64,000 nucleotides of DNA from an uncultured Pelagibacteraceae bacterium (GCA_902557155.1 CACDYR010000003.1:49654-113653), one strand, 5' to 3'. Numbered from the stretch's first letter, positions 48,696 to 57,882 are shown. The notes: a model not told the origin generated them from the letters alone. A program made the numbers and translations.

Positions 48696-49102
48696 TTTTT
48701 TATCTCCTCTATTATTTTTGGTGCCCAATTTTTTGCATCCTGAGTTGTTACATGAAAATCAAAATTCTTAGGATTAACAAACATCTGATTAGTGTCTTCA
48801 AATCTTCCTTCTTTAATCGTATCGACCCACACTCTAAAATCTGCTGGAAACAAACTTCTTGCTTCGGGAGTTGGCGCAATAAAATCTGCAATTACATAAT
48901 GACCATCTGCTTTTAATTTTAAAGCTGCCTCAGCCATTCTTTTTGCCTGTCTTACTCTTCCCTCTTCAGAAAAATCCCAATCGTTTGCAGCTTTTCTTAC
49001 CTCGTCTGCATTTAATCTTTTTGCATTTAATAGTGGTGCCATTTCATTTGCTAGAGTTGTTTTACCTGCTCCAGGTAAACCCATTACTAAAATAATTTTC
49101 AT
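48692..49102 (-). CDS. P-loop kinase, adenylylsulfate kinase (CysC)-like
   Basis: GLPGAGKTTLA Walker A; RLNADEVR; ADFIAPTPEARSLF pattern of APS kinase. Confidence 0.75.
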   Translation of the reverse strand: MKIILVMGLPGAGKTTLANEMAPLLNAKRLNADEVRKAANDWDFSEEGRVRQAKRMAEAALKLKADGHYVIADFIAPTPEARSLFPADFRVWVDTIKEGRFEDTNQMFVNPKNFDFHVTTQDAKNWAPKIIEEIKK

Positions 49103-50337
49103 TAAATATCTTCTAACGGATGATGGGACATTAATTCAAGTCCATTTTCACCTACAAGATACTGTTGTTCAAGTTTTACACCTTCTTTACCACCAACTTT
49201 ACCAATATAGCTCTCAAGTGTAATTGTCATGTTCTTCTCAAAAGTTCCACCTTCTTCTCCACCATCAGTTGGATATCTTATTTGAGGCCACTCATCACAC
49301 AACCCAATTCCATGAACCATACATGAATACCTATTTCCATAATACTCATCAGGTAAAACCCAAGATTTTTTTATAAATTCTTTAAAACTCATTCCTGGTT
49401 TTATTAATCTAAAATTATGATCAATTTGATTTCTAGCCATTGAATATAGTTTTTTTTGCTCATCATTAAATTTATGTCCAACTACAAAGGCTCTTGATAT
49501 GTCAGCACAGTATCCATAGGGACCAACCATATCTGTATCAAAAGCAACAATTTCTCCTTGTTGCATAACTTTATTACTACTCTCTTGCATCCATGGATTT
49601 GTTCTTTCACCTGACGATAAAATCCTACACTCAATCCACTCACCTCCATTTTCAATATTCGTTTTATGTAAAATTGACCACAATTCATCTTCAGTCATTC
49701 CTGGCTTAAGATCTGATCTCATTTTTGATACACCTTTTTCTGCAACTTCTATTGCTGCTTTCATACAGGTTAATTCATCAGGTGATTTTATTACTCTTGC
49801 TTGTTCTAAAATTAATTTTGCATCTACAACTTCAATTCCTTCTTTATTTAAAGCTGTAACCGCAGGACCATTTAAAACATCGATTGCAATTTTTTTAGTT
49901 TTAAAATAATTTTTTGATAAATCTTTAACTTCATTTATCCATTTTGATAATTGTAAATTTGCTTGATCTCCATTGCTAAAATAATCCCATGTGATTGCAG
50001 GTCTGATTTCGTCAATTAGATTTAAATGCTTCGATAATATTTCACAATTAAAATACTCATAAAGAATAGTTGGTCCATTGACCGGTACAAAACAATATCT
50101 TGTTAAGTTATGCATATTATAGACACTCATGTTTACAGTATCTAAAGCATAACGAACATTCACTGGATCAAATAGAATACAAGCTTCTAAATTGTTTTTT
50201 ACTAATTCTTTTCTAACCCTATCTAAACGATATGATCTTAACTTATCAAAATCAATTTCATCTTCTCTTAATCTTTTTTTAGTAATAAAATTTTGTCTTG
50301 GTTTTATCTCAGGAGCTATTTTTCTACTAAACCTCAT
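49102..50337 (-). CDS. M24-fold metalloenzyme resembling DMSP lyase DddP (otherwise Xaa-Pro aminopeptidase/creatinase family)
   Basis: FDPVNVRYALDTVNMSVYN; NIENGGEWIECRILSSGERTNPWMQE; FDTDMVGPYGYCADISRAF; CMVHGIGLCDEWP. Confidence 0.7.
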   Translation of the reverse strand: MRFSRKIAPEIKPRQNFITKKRLREDEIDFDKLRSYRLDRVRKELVKNNLEACILFDPVNVRYALDTVNMSVYNMHNLTRYCFVPVNGPTILYEYFNCEILSKHLNLIDEIRPAITWDYFSNGDQANLQLSKWINEVKDLSKNYFKTKKIAIDVLNGPAVTALNKEGIEVVDAKLILEQARVIKSPDELTCMKAAIEVAEKGVSKMRSDLKPGMTEDELWSILHKTNIENGGEWIECRILSSGERTNPWMQESSNKVMQQGEIVAFDTDMVGPYGYCADISRAFVVGHKFNDEQKKLYSMARNQIDHNFRLIKPGMSFKEFIKKSWVLPDEYYGNRYSCMVHGIGLCDEWPQIRYPTDGGEEGGTFEKNMTITLESYIGKVGGKEGVKLEQQYLVGENGLELMSHHPLEDI

Positions 50338-50960
50338 AATACTCTATATAAACCTAACCATGCGTTAACATCTTTGCTTGCAATATAGTCGGATTTAAAA
50401 AATTCTACTTCTTCCCACTTCTTGCTATCTTTGAGTATATCAATTTTTTTATCAAAACCATACTCTTCATGAATTCCTTCATTAATTGTGAAACAAATTA
50501 AACCACCTGGTTTTGTTATTCTTATAAATTCATCTAATGCATTTGGTTTTACATGCCCAAAAGTAAATGTTCCAACACACATAACTCCACCATAAAAGTT
50601 GTCCTCAACTTCTATTGGTTTATTTAAATCAACCTTTACTAATTTTTGATAAAGATCTTTTGGTACAGTGTCTAATAAAGTTTGAGATAAATCGGCTCCA
50701 TGAAAATTTTTAAAACTATATTTTTTAAGCTCCAATCCCACTAAACCTGTTCCACATCCAGCATCAAAAATTAAAGTATCTTTATTTTTCTCATATTTGT
50801 TAAATATTTCAGCGGTTTCTTTGGGTCCAGTATAGTTCCAATCAACCATGTCTTTATTATATTTATCTTTGTCTCCCCACTCATCGTAGTACTTCATAAC
50901 TTCATCTGTGGTTTTAAGTTTATAAATTGGAATTTTGTTTCCTACATCTTTTTGAGCCAT
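50334..50960 (-). CDS. Class I SAM-dependent methyltransferase
   Basis: LIFDAGCGTGLVGLELKKY; TKPGGLICFTINEG. Confidence 0.88.
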   Translation of the reverse strand: MAQKDVGNKIPIYKLKTTDEVMKYYDEWGDKDKYNKDMVDWNYTGPKETAEIFNKYEKNKDTLIFDAGCGTGLVGLELKKYSFKNFHGADLSQTLLDTVPKDLYQKLVKVDLNKPIEVEDNFYGGVMCVGTFTFGHVKPNALDEFIRITKPGGLICFTINEGIHEEYGFDKKIDILKDSKKWEEVEFFKSDYIASKDVNAWLGLYRVL

Positions 50961-53365
50961 TAGCTTCTCATTTTTTGACCACTTGGATCGTAAAGTGGTT
51001 CTTTAATAATTGAACAATTAAATAAATCTCCATTTATCTCTACTTGAATTTTATTTTCAGATTTAATGTTTTTTTGATCAACAAAAGTAAACGCTACACT
51101 TTTGTTTACAAAATGAGCAAACCCACCTGAAGTTACATAGCCAATACTTTGATCTCCATTCAAGACGGCTTCATTATTTGTTACATCAATTTCATTTGTT
51201 TCAACAATTAATGGTACGAGTCTATTTGAAGAATTTTCCTTTTGTGCACTTTCTTTACCAATAAACTCTTTGTCCCAATTTATAAAAGCATCTAAGCCTG
51301 TCTCTTTTGCAGTAAAATCAGGTCTATAATCTAAAGTCCAAGCTCCCCAATTTTTCTCCAACCTCATTGACATTAATGCTCTTCCACCAAAAGGTTTAAT
51401 ATTAAATTCTTTTCCAGCTTCCATTAATTCTTCATAAAGTTTTAGTTGATAGTGAGGTGCTACATAAATTTCATAACCGAGTTCGCCAGTAAATGAAATT
51501 CTATTTATTATAGCTGGAACTCCACCAACAAACATTCTTCTAGAATCTCTAAATTTAAATTTTTCATTTGAAATATCATCTCTTACAATTTTTTCCAAAA
51601 CTTTCCTTGAATTTGGTCCTGCAATAGACAAACCATGATACTCATCAGACCTATTAGAATAACTTAAATTAAATTTATCTATGTGACTCTCAAACCAACG
51701 TCTATGCATTTCTTGAGCAGCTCCAGAACCAAATACCATAAATTCATTTTCATCTAAACAAGCAACCGTTAAATCACCACATAATTTTCCTCTATACGAC
51801 AACATTGGAGATAAAGATATTCTTCCTGGTTTTGGAAGTCTTCCAGCCATTATGTGATCTAAAAATTTTCTAGCATCAGGACCTTTGAATTCGTGTTTTG
51901 AAAAGTTGGCAACTTCGATTAAACCAACGTTTTCTCTTACATTAATAACTTCTTTTGAAACATAGTCATGCGATCTTGATCTTTTTATTGTTGGTTCCTC
52001 ATGAGCATCTTCTTTATTATTTGCAAACCACAAAACATTTTCCAATCCAAAACTATCTCCCATAACAGCACCTTGATTTACAAAACGATCATACAGTGCA
52101 GTAGTTTTTTGTTTTCTTCCTTTTGGTAAAGTTTCATTTGGAAATGTCATAATAAATCTTCGTTCATAATTTTCTGAGGATTTGATTGTTCCATATTGAG
52201 GTGAAGCGTAATCTCCAAATCTTGCAACATCCATTGCCCAAACATCAATGGAAGGTTCTCCATCAATAATCCACTCAGCAATACATTTTCCAACACCACC
52301 ACCTTGGCAAAATCCAGCCATGACACCAACTGCAACCCAATAATTTTTCATTCCTGGTACTGGACCAATGAGAGGACTTCCGTCTGGACCAAAAGTAAAA
52401 GGACCATTTACTATATTTTTTATTCCTGCACGCTCTAATGCTGGCATTCTCTCAAATCCAATTGCCAATCTATCTTCAATATTATCTAACTTTGGCTCCA
52501 ATAATTCATGACCGAAATTCATTGGAGTTCCTTCTACTTTCCAAGGAGTTGATTTTGGCTCATAAGTTCCAAGCAACATCCCTTTTCCTTCTTGTCTAAA
52601 ATAAATATTTCCCTCAAAATCTGTTCCAATAGGCAATCGTTGATCTCCCATTGCTTCAATTTCTGGAATAGGTTCAGTAATCAAATAATGATGTTCCATT
52701 GGCTGAACTGGAAGATTAAGTCCAGCTAATTGGCCAACTTCTCTTGCCCACAAACCACCAGCGTTAATTACTATTTCAGCATTGATGTTTCCTTTTTCAG
52801 TAAAGACATCCCAGGTTCCGTCTTCTTTTTGTTTCGTATCTTTAACAACAGTGTGAGTATAATATTTTCCACCATGAACTTTTGCTGCTTTTGCAAACGC
52901 GTAAGTAACACCTGATGGATCAACTTCACCATCAATAGGATCCCATAATGCAAGCAAGTATCTAGACGGATCAATTAATGGGTGTTTCTTTTTTACTTCT
53001 TCAAGAGAAATAAATTCTTGGTCTAACCCCATATATCTTGCTTTTGATCTTTCTCTCTTTAAATAATCAGCCCACACTTCATTTGACGCTAAGTAAAAAC
53101 CCCCGCTAGGTTTAAATCCAGTTGAGTGGCCAGATTCTTTTTCAATCTCTTTATATAAACCTATTGTATAAGCCATCATCCGAGAGATATTAGGGTCAGA
53201 TGAAATTACATGAACATTACCTGCAGCATGCCAGGAAGACCCTGATGTTAGTTCATTTCTCTCAAGTAAAATACAATCCTTTAATCCAAATTTAGATAAA
53301 TGGTAAAGAATAGAACAACCAACCACACCTCCACCTATGATTACTACTTTGGCATGCTTTTCCAT
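50960..53365 (-). CDS. FAD-GcvT fusion dimethylglycine/sarcosine dehydrogenase family protein (second paralog)
   Basis: VVIIGGGVVGCSILYHLSKFG; ELTSGSSWHAAGNVHVI; C-terminal GcvT domain. Confidence 0.9.
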   Translation of the reverse strand: MEKHAKVVIIGGGVVGCSILYHLSKFGLKDCILLERNELTSGSSWHAAGNVHVISSDPNISRMMAYTIGLYKEIEKESGHSTGFKPSGGFYLASNEVWADYLKRERSKARYMGLDQEFISLEEVKKKHPLIDPSRYLLALWDPIDGEVDPSGVTYAFAKAAKVHGGKYYTHTVVKDTKQKEDGTWDVFTEKGNINAEIVINAGGLWAREVGQLAGLNLPVQPMEHHYLITEPIPEIEAMGDQRLPIGTDFEGNIYFRQEGKGMLLGTYEPKSTPWKVEGTPMNFGHELLEPKLDNIEDRLAIGFERMPALERAGIKNIVNGPFTFGPDGSPLIGPVPGMKNYWVAVGVMAGFCQGGGVGKCIAEWIIDGEPSIDVWAMDVARFGDYASPQYGTIKSSENYERRFIMTFPNETLPKGRKQKTTALYDRFVNQGAVMGDSFGLENVLWFANNKEDAHEEPTIKRSRSHDYVSKEVINVRENVGLIEVANFSKHEFKGPDARKFLDHIMAGRLPKPGRISLSPMLSYRGKLCGDLTVACLDENEFMVFGSGAAQEMHRRWFESHIDKFNLSYSNRSDEYHGLSIAGPNSRKVLEKIVRDDISNEKFKFRDSRRMFVGGVPAIINRISFTGELGYEIYVAPHYQLKLYEELMEAGKEFNIKPFGGRALMSMRLEKNWGAWTLDYRPDFTAKETGLDAFINWDKEFIGKESAQKENSSNRLVPLIVETNEIDVTNNEAVLNGDQSIGYVTSGGFAHFVNKSVAFTFVDQKNIKSENKIQVEINGDLFNCSIIKEPLYDPSGQKMRS

Positions 53366-54405
53366 TAATATTTAATTTCCTTGTTTACTTTTTTTAGAGA
53401 CTTATCTGTACCGTGATGAAAATGTTTACTCATGTCAGGCATGTATTTCATTGAGATTGGTTTTTTTCCAATTGCAACTGACATTTCTCTAACATGGTGA
53501 GCTTCAGCTCCACAACAAATACCAATAAAATTTATTTTATTTTTTACACAATCTTTTGCAAATTCTGCCATTTCAAATCTGTTACAAAACAAATTATCTA
53601 AAGCAACTGGAAATGCATTTCCACCAGGAATACAGTCACATCCGTGATCAGTTATATTTAAGAAACCAGGTTCTTCCTCAGTAGTTCTATATGGAACTGG
53701 AAGTCCAGATACATGGCATGAAACTTTATCTCTTACCTTTTTTAAAAGTTTCATTGTCATCTCAGGTCCTCTATAACAATTTAAACCAACAACATCAGCA
53801 CCTAGATCTTCCATCATCTTGCATGCATCTTCAGCACTATGTCCTTCTCTAGTTTTGTCTCCTCTTGGAATTGCAAAATTACAAACTGCAATAAGTCCAG
53901 CATCTTTAATTGCTTTTAATGCAATTTTCATTTCGTCAGTCCAACTTATTGTTTCAGCAATAACAAAATCAACACCAGCTTCTTTGGCCCATGCGACTTG
54001 CTCCTCATACATTTTTTGACACTGTTTATGAGTATTGGCATCACCAGGATCAAATACATTGGTGTTTGCAACATCTCCACAAACCATCAAATCTAAATCT
54101 TTAAATTCAGCTGCAGCATCCTTTGCAATTTTAAGTGCATTTTTTTGCATTGGTTCTAACAAGTGTTCTTTACCAATTATTCTAAGCTTTTCTCTATGAC
54201 CGTAATAAGTAAATGCTTGAACAACATCTGAACCTGCTCTAATAAATTCTCTATGTAATTGTGTTACTACCTCTGGATGTTCTAAAACCACCTCTGGAAC
54301 AAATGGACCTGCTGAAAGATAACCTCTTCTTTCCATTGCAAAAAGATAGCCTTCTGCACACATTATTGGACCTTCATTTAATCTTGTAATTAGATCTTTT
54401 TTCAT
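53365..54405 (-). CDS. bhmT: Betaine-homocysteine S-methyltransferase family
   Basis: FTYYGHREKL; GLNCYRGPEM and FIGICCGAEAHHVREM zinc cysteines. Confidence 0.88.
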   Translation of the reverse strand: MKKDLITRLNEGPIMCAEGYLFAMERRGYLSAGPFVPEVVLEHPEVVTQLHREFIRAGSDVVQAFTYYGHREKLRIIGKEHLLEPMQKNALKIAKDAAAEFKDLDLMVCGDVANTNVFDPGDANTHKQCQKMYEEQVAWAKEAGVDFVIAETISWTDEMKIALKAIKDAGLIAVCNFAIPRGDKTREGHSAEDACKMMEDLGADVVGLNCYRGPEMTMKLLKKVRDKVSCHVSGLPVPYRTTEEEPGFLNITDHGCDCIPGGNAFPVALDNLFCNRFEMAEFAKDCVKNKINFIGICCGAEAHHVREMSVAIGKKPISMKYMPDMSKHFHHGTDKSLKKVNKEIKY

Positions 54406-54416
54406 AATTTACCCTC

Positions 54417-55604
54417 TCATTTTGTTAAGTTGGTTGCAACCCACTTATGAAACATCAAAGTAGGAGTATCCATTACAGGTGAAAAATTCCCACCATTGTA
54501 AGCTGGAGAATTTCGCCCGTTTTGCATTCCTTCTATTGCAGTTACATCTTCATTCATAACTTCTTGCCAAAATGCAAAATTTTTTTCTCTTATATCTTTA
54601 AACTCATCACTGGAGGCACTTTCGTCTCCAACATAATATAATTCAAAATGTTCTTTAGTTTGATTGTTAGAAATTGGCTCTAACCAAAATGCATAAAAAT
54701 GATCAATATGTATTCCTAACATTACGTTTGGATATAATGATACATATTCAGATTTTTCAGAAAGTTCAGTTGGCCAGTTGGGAAAAGATTTAAATTTAAT
54801 GTTTCCGTCAAACTGTTGTGAATATTTATTGCTTCCTTGTCCTGAAAAATTAAAATTCTCATCTTCTATGTGATAGTGATCTGAAATATTTGAAACTTTA
54901 TTAAGCTCTGGATGTATCCAAGGCAAATGATAGCTTTCACAATAATTCTCAATTGCAAATTTCCAATTACTATTTACTGTCATATTAAAATATCCGTTAT
55001 CAGTCGAATGTCTTATTAATTTTTGATCTTTTTTAGAAATAAACTTAGACCATCTGTCTTCAAGAGGTTTAATGAAATCTTCAAATGGTTTAGCATTAGA
55101 ATTTATATTGATAAAAATTAAATCCATCCAAATATTTGATTTAATTTCTTTTAAGTTGCTATTATTTTTGTCAAACCCTTCAACCTCATGTTTTCCTAGT
55201 CCTCCTATATGCGGGGTAACAGTTAATTTTCCATTAAAATCATAAGACCAAGAATGATAAGGACATCTAATCACATTTTTTAATTTACATTCCTGATCAA
55301 CTAATTTGAAACCTCTATGACTACAAACATTATGAAAAACTTTTACTTCGTTATCTTTGTTTCTAACTATTAATATTGGTATTCCTAAAAGATTAAAAGG
55401 TTTTGCATCGCCTGGATTTGGTACAGAGCTTGCAACCCCAATCATCGTCCAATTATTTTTAAATATTTTTTCTTTTTCAAACTCTAAATAATCATTACTC
55501 AAATAACATTCATTAGGTAATCCGTGAGCTTTCTCTATAGGATTTTTAACAACTTCTATTTTATTGGGATCTAAGATGTCTGATAATTTTTTATTTAAAT
55601 TCAT
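54417..55604 (-). CDS. Rieske-type oxygenase alpha subunit (glycine betaine/choline monooxygenase-like)
   Basis: CSHRGFKL...CPYHSWSY Rieske motif; NWKFAIENYCESYHLPWIHPEL mononuclear iron site. Confidence 0.88.
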   Translation of the reverse strand: MNLNKKLSDILDPNKIEVVKNPIEKAHGLPNECYLSNDYLEFEKEKIFKNNWTMIGVASSVPNPGDAKPFNLLGIPILIVRNKDNEVKVFHNVCSHRGFKLVDQECKLKNVIRCPYHSWSYDFNGKLTVTPHIGGLGKHEVEGFDKNNSNLKEIKSNIWMDLIFININSNAKPFEDFIKPLEDRWSKFISKKDQKLIRHSTDNGYFNMTVNSNWKFAIENYCESYHLPWIHPELNKVSNISDHYHIEDENFNFSGQGSNKYSQQFDGNIKFKSFPNWPTELSEKSEYVSLYPNVMLGIHIDHFYAFWLEPISNNQTKEHFELYYVGDESASSDEFKDIREKNFAFWQEVMNEDVTAIEGMQNGRNSPAYNGGNFSPVMDTPTLMFHKWVATNLTK

Positions 55605-55772
55605 AAACCTCCTTTTTTTAATTAATTAAAAAATTAATCGAGGCTTAAAAATTATCTTTCTCTAATTATGATTTGTTGAAAAACTGTTTTGCAATTTAAA
55701 ATATAAACAAATTCTTTGAAAAAAAAATTTGCAGAAAATGTCATTTTAAAACTTTAACCAAAAATTTAGGAC

Positions 55773-55848
55773 AGTTAAAGACAATTTAACTTCAACCAAT
55801 AGTTGAATTAAATTTGCATTATTATCCCCAATATGTTCAATTTAACTT
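55773..55848. promoter_or_regulatory. Cluster of AGTTAAA/TTTAACT repeats in the Rieske-proX divergent promoter region
   Basis: AGTTAAAgacaaTTTAACT (55773-55791); CAATTTAACTTCAAC / GTTGAATTAAATTTG (55782-55816); second CAATTTAACTT at 55838-55848. Confidence 0.5.
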
Positions 55849-55876
55849 TTAAATGAATCAAATGTTGGGAGATATA

Positions 55877-56887
55877 ATGAAGATTAAAAGAATACTTCTT
55901 TCACTAGCTGTTGTGTTTGGTCTTACTTCCTTTGGAAGTGTTGCGAATGCAGCTTGTGGAAATATAACAATTGCTAATATGAACTGGGCTTCAGCAAACT
56001 TTATGGCTGAAGTTGACAAGATCATATTAGAAGAAGGTTATGGATGTTCAGTAGAATTAGTGCCTGGTGCTACAATGCCTACATTTACATCAATGCAAGA
56101 AAAAGGTGAGCCAGATGTTGCTCCAGAGTTTTGGGCTAACGCTGCTATCATCGCTTTGAATAAAGCTGTTGATGAAGGTAAAATGCACTCACTTAACAAA
56201 GCGCCAATTACTGGTTTGGGTGAAGGTTGGTGGGTATTACCTCACACACTTAAAAAACATCCTGAGTTAACAACTGCTGAAGCTATTTTAGCAAGACCGG
56301 ATTTGTTTCCTCACCCAGAGGATCCATCAAAAGGTGGTTTCCATATTTGTCCTCCAGGCTGGAACTGTGAATTAAGTAACAGAAACCATTTTAGAGCTTG
56401 GGACATGGAAGCAAAAGGTTGGGCTATTGTTGAAACAGGTTCTGCTGCAGGACTTGATGGTTCAATAGCTAAAGCTGCTGAGCGAGGAGAAAACTGGTTT
56501 GGTTATTATTGGTCACCAACAGCTATTATTGGTAAATATGATATGAGAGCTGTGGATATGGGTGAATGGGGTGGTAAAGACAACTGGGATGGTTGTATTG
56601 TTTTACCAGAGCAAGAGTGTGCTAACCCTAAAAAAACTTCATGGACAAAATCTGAAGTTTACACAATCGTAACTGATAATTTCAAAAAAACAGCTGGAAA
56701 CGCTGGTATGGAATACTTTAAAAAAAGAACGTATCCAGGCCCAGTTATGAACGGTATGTTAGTTTGGATGGGTGAAAACCAAGCTGAAGGTGCTGATGCT
56801 GCAATTGAATTCCTAAAAACACAAGAAAGTGTTTGGAGTAAATGGGTTTCAAGTGATGCTGCAAAAAAAATCAAAAAAGCACTTTAA
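55877..56887 (+). CDS. proX: Glycine betaine/proline-type ABC transporter substrate-binding protein (ProX-like)
   Basis: Signal peptide; ITIANMNWASANFMAEVDKIILEEGYGC; start moved from 55853. Confidence 0.88.
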   Translation: MKIKRILLSLAVVFGLTSFGSVANAACGNITIANMNWASANFMAEVDKIILEEGYGCSVELVPGATMPTFTSMQEKGEPDVAPEFWANAAIIALNKAVDEGKMHSLNKAPITGLGEGWWVLPHTLKKHPELTTAEAILARPDLFPHPEDPSKGGFHICPPGWNCELSNRNHFRAWDMEAKGWAIVETGSAAGLDGSIAKAAERGENWFGYYWSPTAIIGKYDMRAVDMGEWGGKDNWDGCIVLPEQECANPKKTSWTKSEVYTIVTDNFKKTAGNAGMEYFKKRTYPGPVMNGMLVWMGENQAEGADAAIEFLKTQESVWSKWVSSDAAKKIKKAL

Positions 56888-56900
56888 TTAAAAATATTAT

Positions 56901-56922
56901 CAAACCCGCCTAGGCGGGTTTG
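56901..56922 (+). repeat. Perfect 22-nt GC-rich palindrome between proX and proW
   Basis: CAAACCCGCCTAGGCGGGTTTG; no U-tract follows. Confidence 0.9.
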
Positions 56923-56936
56923 ATTAAATAAAAATT

Positions 56937-57824
56937 ATGGACTTCTTTAATAAAATTCCTGTAATGGATAGAACGGCTCTTAGAGAGCTTAAAAAAGGAA
57001 TTGATTCTAGTTTCAAAGAATTTTCTAGAGCGTATGGTGATGGTATTGAAGGTTTTTTTGATCCACTTTTACATTTTTTAATTTGGTTAGAAAAATTATT
57101 AGTAAATAGTCCTTGGCCTTTAGTAATCGGTGTATTTGCTTTGTTAGCTTGGATTGGATCAAGAAGTGTTAAACTTGTTATTGGTACAGTGGTTTGTTTC
57201 TTGGTAATTGGCTACTTCGGAATGTGGAAAAATTGTATGGCTACAGTTGCTATAATTTCTGTTTCTACATTAGTTTGTATTGTAGTTGGAATTCCAATTG
57301 GAATTGTCATGTCAAAGTCTGCAAGAGCAGAAAAAGCAATTTTACCTGTTTTAGATATGATGCAAACTATTCCAAGTTTTGTATATCTTATACCTATAAT
57401 TATGCTTCTAGGTATTGGTAAAGTTCCAGGATTACTTGCTGTTTGTATTTATGCTTTACCTCCAATCGTAAGATTAACCAATCTTGGAATTCGAGAAGTT
57501 GATAAAGAAACTCTTGAGGCCAGTGAAGCTTTTGGAGCAACCCCAATGCAAAAATTAAGATCAGTTCAGATCCCACTTTCTTTACCAACCATTTTTGCTG
57601 GAATTAATCAGACGATTATGATGGCTCTAGCAATGGTAGTAATTGCTTCAATGATAGGAGTAAAAGGATTGGGAGTTCCTATTTTACAGGCCATTTCTAA
57701 CCAATATTTAGCCCTTGGAATGATGAATGGTTTAGCAATTGTAGCTCTAGCAATTATTTTTGATAGGGTTACACAGAAGTACGGACAACGAATTCAAAAG
57801 CACAGAGGCCAGCTTAAGAAGTAA
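56937..57824 (+). CDS. proW: Glycine betaine/proline-type ABC transporter permease (ProW-like)
   Basis: LDMMQTIPSFVYLIPIIMLLGIGKVPGLLAVCIYALPPIVRLTNLGIREV. Confidence 0.92.
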   Translation: MDFFNKIPVMDRTALRELKKGIDSSFKEFSRAYGDGIEGFFDPLLHFLIWLEKLLVNSPWPLVIGVFALLAWIGSRSVKLVIGTVVCFLVIGYFGMWKNCMATVAIISVSTLVCIVVGIPIGIVMSKSARAEKAILPVLDMMQTIPSFVYLIPIIMLLGIGKVPGLLAVCIYALPPIVRLTNLGIREVDKETLEASEAFGATPMQKLRSVQIPLSLPTIFAGINQTIMMALAMVVIASMIGVKGLGVPILQAISNQYLALGMMNGLAIVALAIIFDRVTQKYGQRIQKHRGQLKK

Positions 57825-57882
57825 ATTTACCTCAATCGAATTTTCTAGACTCATATTTCAAAATAAATAAAGATCCAAGAAA

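Noticed and set aside
48692-49102. Assignment as cysC of a sulfate-assimilation operon
   Set aside because: No cysD/N/H/I/J neighbours; lies in a methylated-osmolyte operon; kept as CysC-like kinase of unknown substrate.
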